NCBI GenBank assembly: GCA_964605095.1
Contig: CAZSBS010000123.1
Span: 1-14,194 of the forward strand
Length of the DNA: 14,194 bases
DNA from: JAUWQU01 sp964605095
GTDB lineage: Bacteria; Planctomycetota; Phycisphaerae; SM23-33
Reading direction: 5' to 3'
Shown: in pieces, positions 12,950 to 14,194 of the stretch
How the letters are laid out: each line of letters opens with the position of its first letter
How positions within the stretch are numbered: position 1 is the first letter of the stretch
Program-made: the position numbers and the translations under genes
Notes under the pieces: generated by a model
Told to the model about the DNA's origin: nothing
What the model saw: only the letters and a program-made list of their open reading frames with translations
The model's database searches: none

Positions 12950-13666
12950 ATGGAAACGATCCTGATCGGCATAGACGACACGGACAACGACGTCAGCCCC
13001 GGCACCGGGCACATGGCCCGGATTCTGATGGCTGAGTGCCTCCAGCGCGGCATGAAGGCCGTGAGCATCACGCGCCACCAGCTTCTCGTCGACAGCCGGA
13101 TTCCGTATACGTCGCACAACAGTTCCGCCTGCGTGGCAGTCGAGGGGCCCGGCCCGGAGGCGGCGGATTTCGCGTTCGACTTCGTGGCCTCGCGCTCGGC
13201 CGAGGGGTCCGACCCCGGCGTGTGCATCTGCCGGCAAGCCGAGGTTTCCGACGATATCCAGGATTTCGGCCTGCGGGCGACGCGGGAGGTGCTGGAGATG
13301 GCTGAGGCGCTGGAGATCGCCGGGCGACTGGGTGTGGCGCTTCGCCCGCTGGGTGGCACGGGGCTTGGCGTGATCGGCGCGTTGTCGGCTGTCGGCTTGC
13401 GGGCGGGCGGGCAAGACGGTAGGGTAATAGACATGCCCGGCCTGCGGCAGTTGCCTGATCGCGTCTCGGCCGGGGAACTGATGAAGCTTGGAATCGACCT
13501 GGCCCACGAAGGCCCGAGGTCCGCCTCGGCCAACGACGCCTACGCGACGCTCGGCTGGGTCCGGCCAAGAATGCTTGCAGGCCGGGCCGTGCTGCCGGTG
13601 TTATGGAGCGAGGAACACAATGCGTGGATACCCGTCGACCGAAAGCGTAGCCGCCCGCTCGAGTAG
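12950..13666 (+). CDS. TiaS-like protein lacking the OB and zinc-ribbon domains
   Basis: The 238-residue protein resembles the N-terminal half of archaeal TiaS, which uses ATP to attach agmatine to C34 of tRNA-Ile2. The signature IGIDDTD lies at 6-12, with GTGHMAR (18-24) after it. A ferredoxin-like section with IPYTSHNSSACVAV (51-64) follows, and then GGTGLGVIGALSAVGL (135-150), similar to the TiaS GxxGxIGAxAAIG box. The C-terminal OB fold and zinc ribbon of TiaS, which hold the tRNA, are absent. Bacteria use TilS lysidine synthesis instead, so a tRNA-Ile2 role is unlikely; a kinase-like or ligand-binding role is conceivable. The ATG at 12950 places IGIDDTD at the N-terminus as in TiaS; an in-frame ATG at 12911 overlaps the pseudopilin gene and has no good ribosome-binding site. 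The C-terminus overlaps the next gene by 47 bases. Confidence 0.72.
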   Translation: METILIGIDDTDNDVSPGTGHMARILMAECLQRGMKAVSITRHQLLVDSRIPYTSHNSSACVAVEGPGPEAADFAFDFVASRSAEGSDPGVCICRQAEVSDDIQDFGLRATREVLEMAEALEIAGRLGVALRPLGGTGLGVIGALSAVGLRAGGQDGRVIDMPGLRQLPDRVSAGELMKLGIDLAHEGPRSASANDAYATLGWVRPRMLAGRAVLPVLWSEEHNAWIPVDRKRSRPLE

Positions 13667-14194
13667 CCTTGCCGCGGCGGCTGGAGCGCCGGCACTGCTG
13701 GGCTGCGTGGCCGTCGGCCTGCTGGCCGGGCTGATGACGGCCTTCATGGACAGCCTGCACCTTGGTCTTGGGTTGCCAGGCCACAAGGTCCTGTTCTGGA
13801 TGCCGCCGCTGATCATCGCCCGCCTGCTGCTTCGCCACCCCATAGGCGCCACCGCCGGGGCAGGAGCGACGGCAATCGCATGCCTGGGATGCGGCGCCAA
13901 CATCGCCGGCGGGCCCGCCTACGTGCCGCTGATCATCCTTGCCGGCAGCGTGCTGGACGCCGCGGCCGGCCTGGCTGAAAGACGCCGCCTGTCCGTCTGG
14001 CTGATCATCCCCCTGCTAGGCGCGGCCGGGGCGGGCGGGGCGATGCTCTGCGCCGTTAAACGCCTGATGGTCCCCCTGCTCAAGACGCACCTGCTGTGGA
14101 GCGTAATCCCCGACCCCGCCGCGTCGGTGATCATCTACGCATTCTTCGGCCTCATCGCCGGCCTGCTCGGCGCCGCAATCGCAACCGGCATCAT
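13620..14194 (+). CDS. Polytopic membrane protein, 3' end beyond window
   Basis: The 191 visible codons have no stop before the right edge. The product is strongly hydrophobic, with likely membrane helices at about 23-43, 56-72, 76-96, 100-118, 124-145 and 168-190, rich in glycine and alanine. It could be an ECF-transporter S-component-like protein: FFGLIAGLLGAAI near the end and the short helices fit, but I cannot confirm it and no EcfA/EcfT is visible. AGGA (13611-13614) lies 5 bases before the ATG at 13620. The start lies 47 bases inside the TiaS-like gene in another frame, so the two are probably translationally coupled and may act together. Confidence 0.7.
   Translation, partial: MRGYPSTESVAARSSSLAAAAGAPALLGCVAVGLLAGLMTAFMDSLHLGLGLPGHKVLFWMPPLIIARLLLRHPIGATAGAGATAIACLGCGANIAGGPAYVPLIILAGSVLDAAAGLAERRRLSVWLIIPLLGAAGAGGAMLCAVKRLMVPLLKTHLLWSVIPDPAASVIIYAFFGLIAGLLGAAIATGI

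Noticed and set aside
12950..13666. Annotating this gene as tiaS, the agmatidine synthetase of tRNA-Ile2.
   Set aside because: It lacks the OB and zinc-ribbon part needed for tRNA binding, and bacteria modify this tRNA through TilS.

Overview
The window looks like a piece of a Planctomycetota genome, probably of the Phycisphaerae/Sedimentisphaerales type, from an assembled draft: it carries a run of 100 Ns at 10311-10410. The assignment rests on a combination of hallmarks: a PEP-CTERM protein with a type I dockerin, a planctomycete-style pseudopilin, a Tat-exported Gfo/Idh/MocA oxidoreductase, a URO-D-like protein, an exported GH99-like protein, GC-rich coding sequence and repeat-rich intergenic DNA. 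It is an inference, since no rRNA or marker gene is present.

Layout. (1) 1-56 is a heptanucleotide tandem repeat running off the left edge. (2) 187-1422 (+) is a degenerate-EAL/HDOD signalling protein. (3) 1735-2691 (+) is a DHH/DHHA1 phosphoesterase, bracketed by two long imperfect hairpins of one CGCAGAG-type family (1439-1617 and 2692-2787). The second hairpin lies between convergent genes and can act as a terminator. (4) 6135-2833 (-) is a two-gene unit: a Tat-exported Gfo/Idh/MocA oxidoreductase followed by a secreted HEAT-repeat protein. (5) 6358-7611 (+), divergent from it, is a uroporphyrinogen-decarboxylase-family protein. (6) 7612-7905 is gene-free and full of small dyads. (7) 9891-7906 (-) is a secreted GH99-like protein with a C-terminal carbohydrate-binding-like beta domain. 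(8) 9904-10451 is a divergent regulatory region with candidate promoters for both strands, an operator-like dyad over one -10 box, and the assembly gap. (9) 10452 to the right edge (+) is a compact run of five genes: two tandem paralogous PEP-CTERM proteins, a pseudopilin, a TiaS-like protein and a membrane protein cut by the window end.

How the genes fit together. The middle of the window (oxidoreductase, HEAT protein, URO-D-like protein, GH99-like protein) is consistent with handling of sugars or complex carbohydrates in and outside the cytoplasm, but no substrate can be read from sequence. The right-hand run makes exported, sorted surface proteins together with a pseudopilin. Its most unusual part is the overlapping pair of a bacterial TiaS-like protein without the OB-fold and zinc-ribbon end of archaeal TiaS, and a polytopic membrane protein. 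That pair is the best candidate here for an undescribed system.
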